This document shows positions 53,714 to 61,927 of a stretch of 64,000 bases of DNA, piece after piece. A program made the translations under genes and the position numbers. This stretch comes from Microvirga soli. GTDB lineage: Bacteria; Pseudomonadota; Alphaproteobacteria; Rhizobiales; Beijerinckiaceae. The notes under the pieces were generated by a model. The model did no database searches, was not told the DNA's origin, and saw only the letters and a list, made by a program, of their open reading frames with translations. The stretch covers positions 90,851-154,850 of the forward strand of contig NZ_JAERQE010000010.1 of assembly GCF_016734765.1 (NCBI RefSeq), read 5' to 3'. Within the stretch, counting starts at the first letter, position 1; each line of letters opens with the position of its first letter.

Positions 53714-54728
53714 GGCCTTGCTGCTGCGCCTGCTGTTGCGATACCTGCCCTTGCGCCTGGGTGGCCTGACGTTGAGCGCTGGCCGGTTGGTGCTGATCCG
53801 GGCGCTCGATACGAACGTTCGGCTGCCCCGGCGCCTGATTGACAATCACTCGTGGCTCGGCCCGCTCATAGCGCACCTTTAGCGGCCCCTGCGCCTGTCG
53901 GACCTGCACCTTTGGCTCGGCGTTTGCTTGGCGTTGCACCATAACCTGTGGCTGGACCGCCTCGACCTGCAACTGCGGTTCGCCAAGACGTGTGACTGCC
54001 ACATCGGGGCGCGCCATCAGCACGCGCACGTCTGGCTGCAGCATTGCGGCGTTCACGTCGGGCTCGGGCATGCGCACGACGATCTCCGGCTGAGGAATGT
54101 CCACCGTCACCTTCGGGCACGGCTGACGCACGATGATCTCCGGTTGAGCCTGGTTCACTGTCACTTGCGACTCTTGCTGGCGCACTACCACGTGCGGGTC
54201 CGCCAGATCCACACGCACAGTCGGCGCCGCCTGTTGGACGACGATCTGCGATCCAGCTTGGCTTGCCTGGTTTTGCATCACCTCCTGTTGGTTTGGCTGC
54301 ATCTCCGCACCTACTGTGACCTGCTGGCCTGGATTGGCCACGCGGAAACCGGCCATGTTGGCGCGGTACGTCCGCAGGGACCTTAATTCCTCATCGGTCA
54401 TGCTCGGAATCACCGCCCGACCTCCTTGCAAGTTCATCCTTGCTAGCGGCACAAGACGCGCCTCGCCATCCAAACCAAGGAACTCATCGAAGCTAACCAC
54501 GGCGAAGGATTGACTGTCCTGCCCGAGAACTACGATGTCGACCTGACCAATCGCCTGTCTCTGAGCCCTGTACACCTCGCGGCCTTCAACATCCGAAACC
54601 GCAACCCTTCCCGTCTGGCTGGCCTGGTTCGCTTGCACGGGCTGGCTTAGGGTTTCTTTGCGTTGGGCCATCGCAGCGGTAGGCAGGATCGCAGCCGACG
54701 CAAACACGGCCATTGTGATCAACCTCAT
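53676..54728 (-). CDS. Exported PRC-barrel protein with nonapeptide repeats and Gln-rich tail
   Basis: A 350-residue protein with a signal peptide ending AAMAQ. One PRC-barrel (about 38-125: VAVSDVEGREVYRAQRQAIG, then DEFLGLDGEARLVPLARMNL) precedes about 14 nonapeptides (169-309), matching those of the protein at 38,813 (for example QPEIIVRQP, IPQPEIVVRMP, QPDVRVLMARPDV). The last 40 residues are Gln-rich (VSQQQAQQQGQRSQAQ). It lacks the two C-terminal barrels of the larger relative. GGAGA precedes the ATG at 54,728. Function unknown. Confidence 0.85.
   Translation of the reverse strand: MRLITMAVFASAAILPTAAMAQRKETLSQPVQANQASQTGRVAVSDVEGREVYRAQRQAIGQVDIVVLGQDSQSFAVVSFDEFLGLDGEARLVPLARMNLQGGRAVIPSMTDEELRSLRTYRANMAGFRVANPGQQVTVGAEMQPNQQEVMQNQASQAGSQIVVQQAAPTVRVDLADPHVVVRQQESQVTVNQAQPEIIVRQPCPKVTVDIPQPEIVVRMPEPDVNAAMLQPDVRVLMARPDVAVTRLGEPQLQVEAVQPQVMVQRQANAEPKVQVRQAQGPLKVRYERAEPRVIVNQAPGQPNVRIERPDQHQPASAQRQATQAQGQVSQQQAQQQGQRSQAQLNNQFQ
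53802..54224 (-). repeat. Second copy of the coding nonapeptide repeat block
   Basis: The block matches 39,617-40,042 unit by unit, including the irregular QRQANAEP unit. Long identical DNA runs (for example CGTTTGCTTGGCGTTGCACC in both) show a common recent origin or gene conversion. Confidence 0.85.
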
Positions 54729-55062
54729 CGTTGTCTCCGTTTCAGGTCAGGTGAGCGGTTCGGCACCATTTATCGGACGGCCGCCGAAGCTAGCCGTTGG
54801 CCAAGAGCTGGCAGTCCGTGGAGGGCGCGGCGCTGACCGGAAGCAATCGCCGTGAATTGTTGGGACAACAGCGTTTCGGATGGCCTGTTCCTGGCGAGGA
54901 GTTTGCTTGGACTAAAATTCGGTACGGTAGCGAGCGGGCCCTGGAGGCTCCCCTTTCCGACCTCCAGCGTTTCCCAAGGCTACCATTCCGCCAGAAGTAC
55001 CGGTTGGGCGTGACGCTTCTGCTATAGAGGATATCACGCCTACTCTAACCAGGATCTACGCT

Positions 55063-55756
55063 ATGGGCTTTGTGCTCATCCACCTGTTTATCGGCAAGCT
55101 GCATTTTCTCGATGTCGTGCCGCGAAGCCGCTGGCTTTCTCTCGCCGGAGGAGTAGCAGTCAGCTATATCTTTCTGCACATCCTCCCGGAACTCAGCGCT
55201 CACCAAGCCACCTTTGCGGGAGCCTTCGGCCTCATGCGAAAACTTCAGTCTATCTTGTTACCCTTAGCGGCCTAGCAATCTTCGACGCGCTTGAGTGTTT
55301 GGCCCGGATCTCACGTGGCAGACGCCGCAACGATACTGGCGAGAACAAGGTAGAACCTGACGTATTCGGGATGCACATCGTTTCGTTTGCAGTTTACAAC
55401 GTGCTGATGGCATACCTTCTGCTTCATCGTGAAGAAAGTGGGTCGTGGCCCTTGTTGATGTACTTTCTGGCTATGAGCCTGCATTTCGTCACTAACGACT
55501 TCGGCCTGAGGCACGATCAGGAGCTTTATGATCACATGGGTCGTTGGGTCATTGCGGCGGCGGTGGTTCTGGGATGGGTAATCGGGGCGGCAACAACCAT
55601 TCCGGAACTTTACCTCGGCTTCCTGTTCGCCTTCCTGACAGGTGCGGTATTACTCAATACCAGGAGGGAAGAGCTCCCGGAGGAACGGAAGAGCAGACTC
55701 TGGCCTTTGCCGTCGGGGTGGCCGGGTATGCCGTGTTGCTCTTAATGGTTAGATAG
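55063..55756 (+). pseudogene. Frameshifted integral membrane protein gene (ZIP-like)
   Basis: The start frame reads MGFVLIHLFIGKLHFLDVVP and GGVAVSYIFLHILPELSAH. The next frame continues VYLVTLSGLAIFDALECLA and then FGMHIVSFAVYNVLMAYLLL, LHFVTNDFGLRHDQELYDHM and LGFLFAFLTGAVLLNTRREE. The last piece, TLAFAVGVAGYAVLLLMVR, is in a third frame and ends at 55,756. Two indels, near 55,240-55,255 and 55,680-55,705, break a protein of about 230 residues with seven helices. HFVTNDFGLRH is a family mark seen in ZIP-related membrane proteins of unknown role. Confidence 0.75.
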
Positions 55757-56198
55757 TTCTTCGTATACGAAAGTCGCCGAATGGTGAGTTGCAGGGCCGG
55801 ACCTCAACGCGGGGGCGACGCCTCGTTACGGCGCCCTACGGTACCGAAACTGCATATCCCGCTCGTGGCCGGGTCGCATCCATCAGCCCTCGGTCCGATA
55901 GATGTCATTGGCTACTGTTACTTGGGCGGCTATAGTTAGTGCCGACCTGTCTACAAGAAGGCGCCTAACATATTGGGACCACTGGTTACTTGGCCCGTGA
56001 GCGCAGGGTCTGAGTACGTTGCGTTAGTCCTCTTAGATGTAGATCCAGGCTCCTGAGCTGGCGCCGTCTGGATATCTGCTCTTGATCGAGGCGGGATCAA
56101 GGTTGATGCGTGGAGGCTGATCGAGCTCGGCGCTACTGTACGCTTTGCCATTGCATTATGGGATGGGCGTCTAGATCATCGCCCGTGCGACTACGAAG
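55757..56198. other. 442-bp gap, no supported gene
   Basis: No open frame of note and no repeats seen. Confidence 0.4.
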
Positions 56199-56501
56199 TT
56201 AGCACCAGAATTTCTGTTCAGGCTTACATGGCATCGTACCACTCAAGAACGGGGGCCCTTGCCGAAGTCGCTCACTTCGCTGGATGTAATAGAACGGCAG
56301 GATCAAGCAGTCGCCTTGCTCCTCGTCGATGACCTGCAACCGCCATTTCGTCCAATCGGGAACTTCAGTGGCGAGCTCATGCATAGGCTGACAGGCGGTG
56401 CCCCACGCTCGGTCGATCGCTGCAGACGGGCTCGGCAGCTCAAGGCCGATGCTGTCGATGTAGAGGCGTTCACCATCTGAGATGTAGAAATGATAGCGCA
56501 T
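56199..56501 (-). CDS. DUF6894-like protein
   Basis: A 100-residue soluble protein starting MRYHFYISDGERLYIDSIGL, then LPSPSAAIDRAWGTACQPMH and WRLQVIDEEQGDCLILPFYY. This start (RYHFxxxDGxxxxDxxGxEL) is the hallmark of DUF6894, a small family abundant in Hyphomicrobiales and of unknown function. AAAGGAGA lies about eight bases before the ATG at 56,501. The longer upstream frame is not supported. Confidence 0.75.
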   Translation of the reverse strand: MRYHFYISDGERLYIDSIGLELPSPSAAIDRAWGTACQPMHELATEVPDWTKWRLQVIDEEQGDCLILPFYYIQRSERLRQGPPFLSGTMPCKPEQKFWC

Positions 56502-56996
56502 GACGTGATCTCCTTTGGAGGAAAACTCATGTGCAGGCCGAGTGCGTTCAATCTTCGCAGCATGCGGAGCGTACCCTAGTGCACTGATTCCGCTGCACCC
56601 ACGGCCGCTCGCGACGAACGATCTTCTGCAAAGGACTTCCGGGACAGCCATTTGGCTTGTTGATTGTTGAAGGTAGACTCCATCTGAACCCCGAGATGCT
56701 TGGCAGACAGGGCAGTACAAGAGGGTAGCGGACAGAAAGACCTCGATTGCAGATGCAGCAAAGACAAACGAGACCCAGCCCAGCTGACCAACGCTACGAG
56801 GGGGTCGTTCGTGACTTCCTGTGTCCCTCCCGCACGTAGGCAAGCAGGCGAGATAGTCACATCAAACTGAAGAATTTGAGCCGTCACGCTGTCTTACCCG
56901 ACTTTGATGGTGCAGAAGCGCACCGTTCCAGCCGGACGTGCATGATCCTTCGGCAACCTCGTGCAACTACCCTGCGTTGCGCAGAACATCAGTGTC
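56502..56996. other. 495-bp gap, no supported gene
   Basis: Frames here are extensions of the DUF6894 frame or unmatched. It is the divergent promoter region for the dehydrogenase operon. Confidence 0.4.
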
Positions 56997-57758
56997 ATGA
57001 CCCGTGAAGCAGGTGCGATCAACTTGTTACCTCAATGGACCAAGCCAGTCAGTGTAACAAAAAAGAACCAGACATCTACGAGGCGATGTCGTCGCTTCTT
57101 TGTTCTGCCGCTCTCGGCCACTCTGCTTTGCGGCTCTGCTGTGGGTTTCGTCACCGCGCTATCGGCTGCCGACTTGATTGCCGGACGAGCGATCGCCATC
57201 AATCGCGGCGGCTTTGGCGCCTGCGTGGCGTGCCACGGGTGGCACGGTGAAGGAGACGCAGAGGGTATTGTGCCACGTCTCGCCGGCCAGAATCCCGTCT
57301 ACATGTTCAAACAATTGCAGAACTACGCGTCCGGCGAACGTTACAACCCTGTCATGTCTCCAGTTGCAGCCGTGCTCACCGAGGAGCAACGTGCAAACGT
57401 ATCTGCCTATTTTGCCCGTCTGACCGAGACGGAGCGTGTGCGAAGGCCGGCTCATCTCCGGCCCGGCCTGCTCGACCAAGGTCGCGAGATCGCGCGACTT
57501 GGCTTGCCCGAGAAAGCTGTGCCGGCCTGTGATAGCTGTCACGCACCGGGACTTGAAAACAAACCGCCTGAGGCTCCGCTTCTAGCGGGCCTAAACGTGA
57601 CTTACTCGTCCTATCAGATGCATTTGTTCAAATCCGGCCATAGAGACAACGACCCACTTGAACGGATGCGCTCGTTTGCTTCTCGCCTTACAGACGACGA
57701 AATCACTGCCGTGACCACTTATTACTCCACATTGCCCGCTTCGGAGGGCAGCCCATGA
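56997..57758 (+). CDS. Dihaem cytochrome c (electron-transfer subunit)
   Basis: A 253-residue protein with a basic lead, a signal or anchor helix (FFVLPLSATLLCGSAVGFVT, about 34-53) and two cytochrome c domains with CVACH and CDSCH motifs. Both domains look like the c4/cytochrome c553 type (RLAGQNPVYMFKQLQNYASG, then MRSFASRLTDDEITAVTTYY). It overlaps the next gene by four bases (ATGA) and precedes a GMC dehydrogenase, so it is probably the cytochrome subunit of a membrane dehydrogenase. Dehydrogenase cytochromes usually carry three haems; this has two. The start at 56,997 is uncertain. Confidence 0.8.
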   Translation: MTREAGAINLLPQWTKPVSVTKKNQTSTRRCRRFFVLPLSATLLCGSAVGFVTALSAADLIAGRAIAINRGGFGACVACHGWHGEGDAEGIVPRLAGQNPVYMFKQLQNYASGERYNPVMSPVAAVLTEEQRANVSAYFARLTETERVRRPAHLRPGLLDQGREIARLGLPEKAVPACDSCHAPGLENKPPEAPLLAGLNVTYSSYQMHLFKSGHRDNDPLERMRSFASRLTDDEITAVTTYYSTLPASEGSP

Positions 57759-58264
57759 GCGGGTTGAGCAGACGTCAGATTATTCAGGGTGCGGCATGCC
57801 TCTCTGCCAGTACGGTCACGCACGCAGCTCTCGCGCTGCCCGGTGAGGCACCGCTCCACTTAAGCGAGTTCATGCGTTTGTCGCAAATGTTAACCGGAAA
57901 GCGCATGCTGCACGAAGAAGTTGGTTTAAGGATTTTTACTGGACTGGCGGATGCAACTGGTAACCAGCCGAAACTCAACGCGCTTCGAAGTCTCCTCTAC
58001 CGGCCGGATAGCAGCGGTCTCCAGATCGACGATCTGATCGCAAAACAGATCATGACAGACGAGGAACGCCGGTCCGCGACTGTGATCGTTTCTGCCTGGT
58101 ATACCGGCCGCTATGACGGTAAGAATGAAAAGCGGTTGGCTACCTATACCCACGCTTTGATGTACCGGCCCACGCTTGGCTTGCACAATATTCCTACGTT
58201 TTGCGGTGGGCCCACAGGGTATTGGGCCGAACCACCCAAGGAGGGTGGTCATGTGCCCTTATAA
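57755..58264 (+). CDS. Small (gamma-type) subunit of a membrane GMC dehydrogenase
   Basis: A 169-residue protein with a Tat-type signal (LSRRQIIQGAACLSAS) and a helical mature chain: LHLSEFMRLSQMLTGKRMLH, then SAWYTGRYD and YTHALMYRPTLGLHNIPTFC. This matches the small subunit of sorbitol/fructose/gluconate-type dehydrogenases, needed for export and stability of the flavin subunit. It overlaps the cytochrome gene and is 17 bases before the flavin subunit. Confidence 0.85.
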   Translation: MSGLSRRQIIQGAACLSASTVTHAALALPGEAPLHLSEFMRLSQMLTGKRMLHEEVGLRIFTGLADATGNQPKLNALRSLLYRPDSSGLQIDDLIAKQIMTDEERRSATVIVSAWYTGRYDGKNEKRLATYTHALMYRPTLGLHNIPTFCGGPTGYWAEPPKEGGHVPL

Positions 58265-58281
58265 GCGTGGAGGTTCATCAG

Positions 58282-59886
58282 ATGACCAGCAATCTTGACG
58301 CCGACGTCGTGGTGGTAGGGTCTGGGGTGGCGGGAAGTCTCGTTGCGTATGAGCTCGCCCGGGCTGGCCTGAGCGTCCTCATCCTTGAGGCAGGTCCGCG
58401 CTTGAGCCGCGACGTTCTTGTGGACCGGTTCAGGGCCGCGCCTGAGAAGCACTTCATGGCACCCTACCCGCCTCACTACTGGGCCCCACATCCGACGCCT
58501 GATGATTGGGGCGCTTACCTGATCCAGGCTGGTCCGGTGGCCTACAATAACCAGTATATCCGCGCGGTCGGAGGCACAACGTGGCACTGGGCAGCGGCCG
58601 CTTGGCGGCTTTTGCCAAGCGACTTCAAGCTTCGATCGCTTTATGGCGTTGGAAGGGACTGGCCGCTCGACTATAACTTCCTGGAGCCCTACTATGGTCG
58701 CGCGGAGCGGGAGATGGGCGTCGCTGGTGAGGGCGGAGCGCTTGACCCGCCCCGGAGTTCAGCCTTTCCGCTTCCTCCCATACCATTGTCAACCATGGAC
58801 CAGTACTTGGTCCGAAAGTTGAGTCCGGCCGGGCTTACAACTGTCACCGAGCCTGTAGCCCGGTACACAAAACCGTTCCGCGGGCGGCCGCCCTGCTGCG
58901 GGAATAACAACTGCATGCCCATCTGTCCGATAGGGGCTCAGTACAGCGGCGATCTCCACGTCCGTCTGGCTGAAGAGGCCGGAGCGCGCCTCATCGAGAA
59001 CGCAGTGGCCAATTTCATAGATGTCGGTCCTGAGCGGCGAGTGCAGGCGATCCACTACAAGGATCCCCTACAAGCGACCCATACAGTACGCGGACGCGTG
59101 GTTATCCTGGCGTGCAACGGAATCGAAACGCCCAAGCTTATGCTCATCTCCAAGTCGGAACGGACGTCGACAGGTGTCGGAAACTCGTCCGATATGGTTG
59201 GACGTAACCTGATGGACCACCCCGGCGTCGGAGCCAATATGGTTATACGCGAGCCGGTATACCCCGGCCGCGGACCCCAGGAGATCACCTCGGTGGTGAG
59301 CCTTCGGGATGGTGCATTCAGGCGCCATTTCGCAGCCAGGAAGTATCACTTCGCCAACAGAGTGGACACACTCGAGATCACGCAGAACGCATTGGATGAG
59401 GGGCTGCTTGGAAGCCGACTTGACAATAGGATCCGGGACGTATCCATCAGGCGGCTGCGCGTGGACAGCTTCCACGAACAGCTACCTGACCCGAGCAACC
59501 GCATCGTTCCGAGCGAGACGCTCATGGACCCGATTGGGATCCCGCGCCCGGTGATCCGGTATTCGATCGATGAGTACGTCCGGCGGAGTGCGGAAGAAAC
59601 ACGCAACGATTACAAGCGGATCGCCGATGTCCTAGGCGCAACAGAAATCACATTCGACGAGGATTGGGTCCGAAACAATCATCTCGTTGGAACGACGGTC
59701 ATGGGAGGCGACCCAAGGAATTCGGTCGTCGACCGTGATTGCCGCTCTCACGACCACCCAAACCTTTTCATAGCAGGCAGCAGCACCTTTCCATCCATCG
59801 CTTCAGTTAATCCAACACTCACGATTGCAGCGCTGTCATTGCTGATCGCTGACGTAGTCCGTGCGAGTATTCGGGAGCTAGAGTAG
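58282..59886 (+). CDS. GMC family FAD-dependent dehydrogenase (large subunit)
   Basis: A 534-residue flavoprotein of the GMC oxidoreductase family. FAD binding: DADVVVVGSGVAGSLVAYEL at the start and GGTTWHWAAAAWRL. A cysteine cluster (CCGNNNCMPICPIG, about 211-224) fits the Fe-S site seen in related three-subunit dehydrogenases. The C-terminal part has HLVGTTVMGGDPRNSVVDRD and the catalytic region SSTFPSIASVNPTLTIAALS. The substrate is probably a sugar, sugar acid or alcohol; I cannot tell which. GGAGG precedes the ATG at 58,282. Electrons would pass to the dihaem cytochrome. Confidence 0.9.
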   Translation: MTSNLDADVVVVGSGVAGSLVAYELARAGLSVLILEAGPRLSRDVLVDRFRAAPEKHFMAPYPPHYWAPHPTPDDWGAYLIQAGPVAYNNQYIRAVGGTTWHWAAAAWRLLPSDFKLRSLYGVGRDWPLDYNFLEPYYGRAEREMGVAGEGGALDPPRSSAFPLPPIPLSTMDQYLVRKLSPAGLTTVTEPVARYTKPFRGRPPCCGNNNCMPICPIGAQYSGDLHVRLAEEAGARLIENAVANFIDVGPERRVQAIHYKDPLQATHTVRGRVVILACNGIETPKLMLISKSERTSTGVGNSSDMVGRNLMDHPGVGANMVIREPVYPGRGPQEITSVVSLRDGAFRRHFAARKYHFANRVDTLEITQNALDEGLLGSRLDNRIRDVSIRRLRVDSFHEQLPDPSNRIVPSETLMDPIGIPRPVIRYSIDEYVRRSAEETRNDYKRIADVLGATEITFDEDWVRNNHLVGTTVMGGDPRNSVVDRDCRSHDHPNLFIAGSSTFPSIASVNPTLTIAALSLLIADVVRASIRELE

Positions 59887-59930
59887 CGACCTTAACTCAG
59901 CGCTTTGATCCCGGAGCCCTGGAAAGTTGC

Positions 59931-60845
59931 ATGAGTTGTGCTCCGCCTGAGAAGGTTCGACAGCAGATGGCACAAGGCAGCATGCGGTATGATACCACAG
60001 CGCGGGTTTGGCGGGGCATTCTCGATCACAGTGTTACCTCTGTCGCAGCCAGTGTCTCGTTTTTTGTGCTTCTCGCTTTCTTCCCAGCGCTCGCCGCAAT
60101 AGTGACGCTTGTCAGTCTCTTTATCGATCCCCTGCGGCTTGATACATTGTTGGGTTCATATTCCGAGCTGATCCCGCAAGGAAGCTCCTCTGTTTTGATG
60201 CAGCAGGTCCGGCGCCTTTCTGAGGCGAAAGCATCGCAGGAACAGGTTGTGGTGTTCACGCCATACGTGGGGTTCTTCATGCTCGTGTGGGCCACAAACA
60301 AGGGGACGAAGGCCCTGTTCCGTGGCTTGAACACTATTTTCGACTGCAAGGAAACCCGAGGTTTTTTTGCATTCACGTTGGCAACACTCACCTTCACTAT
60401 TGGAGCGATTATCTTCCTCGTATTCGCGCTCGGTGCAGTCCTGCTGGTGCCCGCAGGCTTGAAGATACTGGGGATCGGCGGCGGCCATGCCTATGTCATT
60501 GAGATCCTACGCTGGCTATTACTCCTGCTGATTGTTAGTGCGGTGATCTCAGTTATTTATCGGTTCGGACCAAGCCGCAAAGCGTTCAGGTGGCGCTCGA
60601 CGATTCCCGGCAGCTTCCTCGCGGCCACTCTCTGGGTTGCGAGCTCCGTTCTCTTTTCCTGGTACGTTTCGTCCTTCCGAAGCTTCGTAGAACTCTACGG
60701 GTCTCTTAGCGCCGTGATGGGCTTTATGGTCTGGGTCTGGCTTTCAATGATTGCTGTTCTGATCGGTGCAGAGCTGGATGCCGCTCTGATGAAGGAAAAC
60801 GAAAAAGGCCTGGCAAGGAACGACGAAGGTAGGACCACCTCTTAA
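59931..60845 (+). CDS. YihY/BrkB family membrane protein
   Basis: A 304-residue protein with six membrane helices. SVTSVAASVSFFVLLAFFPAL and the later GSLSAVMGFMVWVWLSMIAVLIGAELDAAL (given here as two overlapping motifs, GSLSAVMGFMVWVWLSM and IGAELDAAL) are diagnostic of the YihY family. The family was once called RNase BN in error; its true role is unknown. It starts 44 bases after the dehydrogenase stop; cotranscription is possible. ATG 59,931 is used; ATGs at 59,967 and 59,982 also fit. Confidence 0.88.
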   Translation: MSCAPPEKVRQQMAQGSMRYDTTARVWRGILDHSVTSVAASVSFFVLLAFFPALAAIVTLVSLFIDPLRLDTLLGSYSELIPQGSSSVLMQQVRRLSEAKASQEQVVVFTPYVGFFMLVWATNKGTKALFRGLNTIFDCKETRGFFAFTLATLTFTIGAIIFLVFALGAVLLVPAGLKILGIGGGHAYVIEILRWLLLLLIVSAVISVIYRFGPSRKAFRWRSTIPGSFLAATLWVASSVLFSWYVSSFRSFVELYGSLSAVMGFMVWVWLSMIAVLIGAELDAALMKENEKGLARNDEGRTTS

Positions 60846-61927
60846 GCAACTCCAAGAGCGCATCTCCGACGTCCACAATCTTGAGCTCGCAGGTTACGCT
60901 TGCGCGACTTGCAGCTTGCCGCAAGAAGCGTGATCAATCGGGCCAATGTCCCTGCTAATCCGCCTCAACCATCTCGACGGCCGCTCCACAGGTGTAACTG
61001 CAGCGGGCTCGTTAGACTGCCACGAAGCTGCCTGCGCGCGCTTGTGGAGACCCCATAAGCGTAATCATCTCGTCGGCGACTGAAAACGCTCACAACGTAG
61101 GTGCCTAGCTCAAACAGAAGGCCCCGTCCTGATGCCGAAGCATAGGAGCGGGGCAGTTAGCTGAAGAGCATTTGGTCAGGAGCATCTGCATCATCACAGC
61201 CACTGCCGGGATCCATTTGTAACGCACCGCCCGCCGCATCGGCATGGCCTTGGTTACAAATGAGATCCGCCAGTTGACTAGAAGTACAAGCCCAGACCGC
61301 TGGTGCGGTTCCGGCATTGCAGGTGGTCTTGGTGCGGCACTGTACGGTTCGAGCATCCGACTGCCATCTCAGGTATTGCGTCCGCCTGGAGAATATACCT
61401 CACGGTTTGGAATCGAGGTTCATTGAGCTCAGCTTCCGTGAGAACCTCACGGTGAAAGCTTTCTAATCAGACTGGGCACCGCCTTTACCGACCTGTGGTG
61501 ACCTACGAGCAGTTCACTTCGAATAGACGCGGCATATGTCCTCGTTGGTGCAGGATCGTACCGGAACCGGAGCCTGACCGTGAACATATGCCCGATGCAG
61601 AGGTTGTCATCGTGAGCGCGTGGCGGCTGCTGCAAACACCTCCCGAGGTTCAGGGAAAGGTCTGCTACGGGGCTCACAGGAGAAGACGATCTCCTCGGTC
61701 AGGTGCCCTATGTGGACCCCCACATGGGGCACCTGTTATCGATGCTTTCGCACTCGGCGGCATACCTCTGAGATCAGATAGAGATGGAAGGCGATGTTAG
61801 CCGCCGCTGTGTTGGCTAGGCTCCGAAGGAGTGCCTCCATTTGGCCTCGGCAGAACCAAGTAGGCAGCCTGCGCTTTTGCTCCGGTGAACGGAGTAAATC
61901 AAATCAAAGTATGCACGTACGACCGCT
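60846..61927. other. 1.1-kb gap with one strong hairpin, no supported gene
   Basis: Open frames of up to about 100 codons exist on both strands but lack motifs and good starts. The one clear structure is a 15-bp hairpin at 61,701-61,734. No tRNA or transposase trace is seen. Confidence 0.45.
61701..61734 (+). repeat. 15-bp inverted repeat (hairpin)
   Basis: AGGTGCCCTATGTGG pairs with CCACATGGGGCACCT across a four-base loop. One T-G pair is the only non-Watson-Crick step. No T-run follows on the plus strand. It may be a structured RNA element, an operator or a transcript end. Confidence 0.65.
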
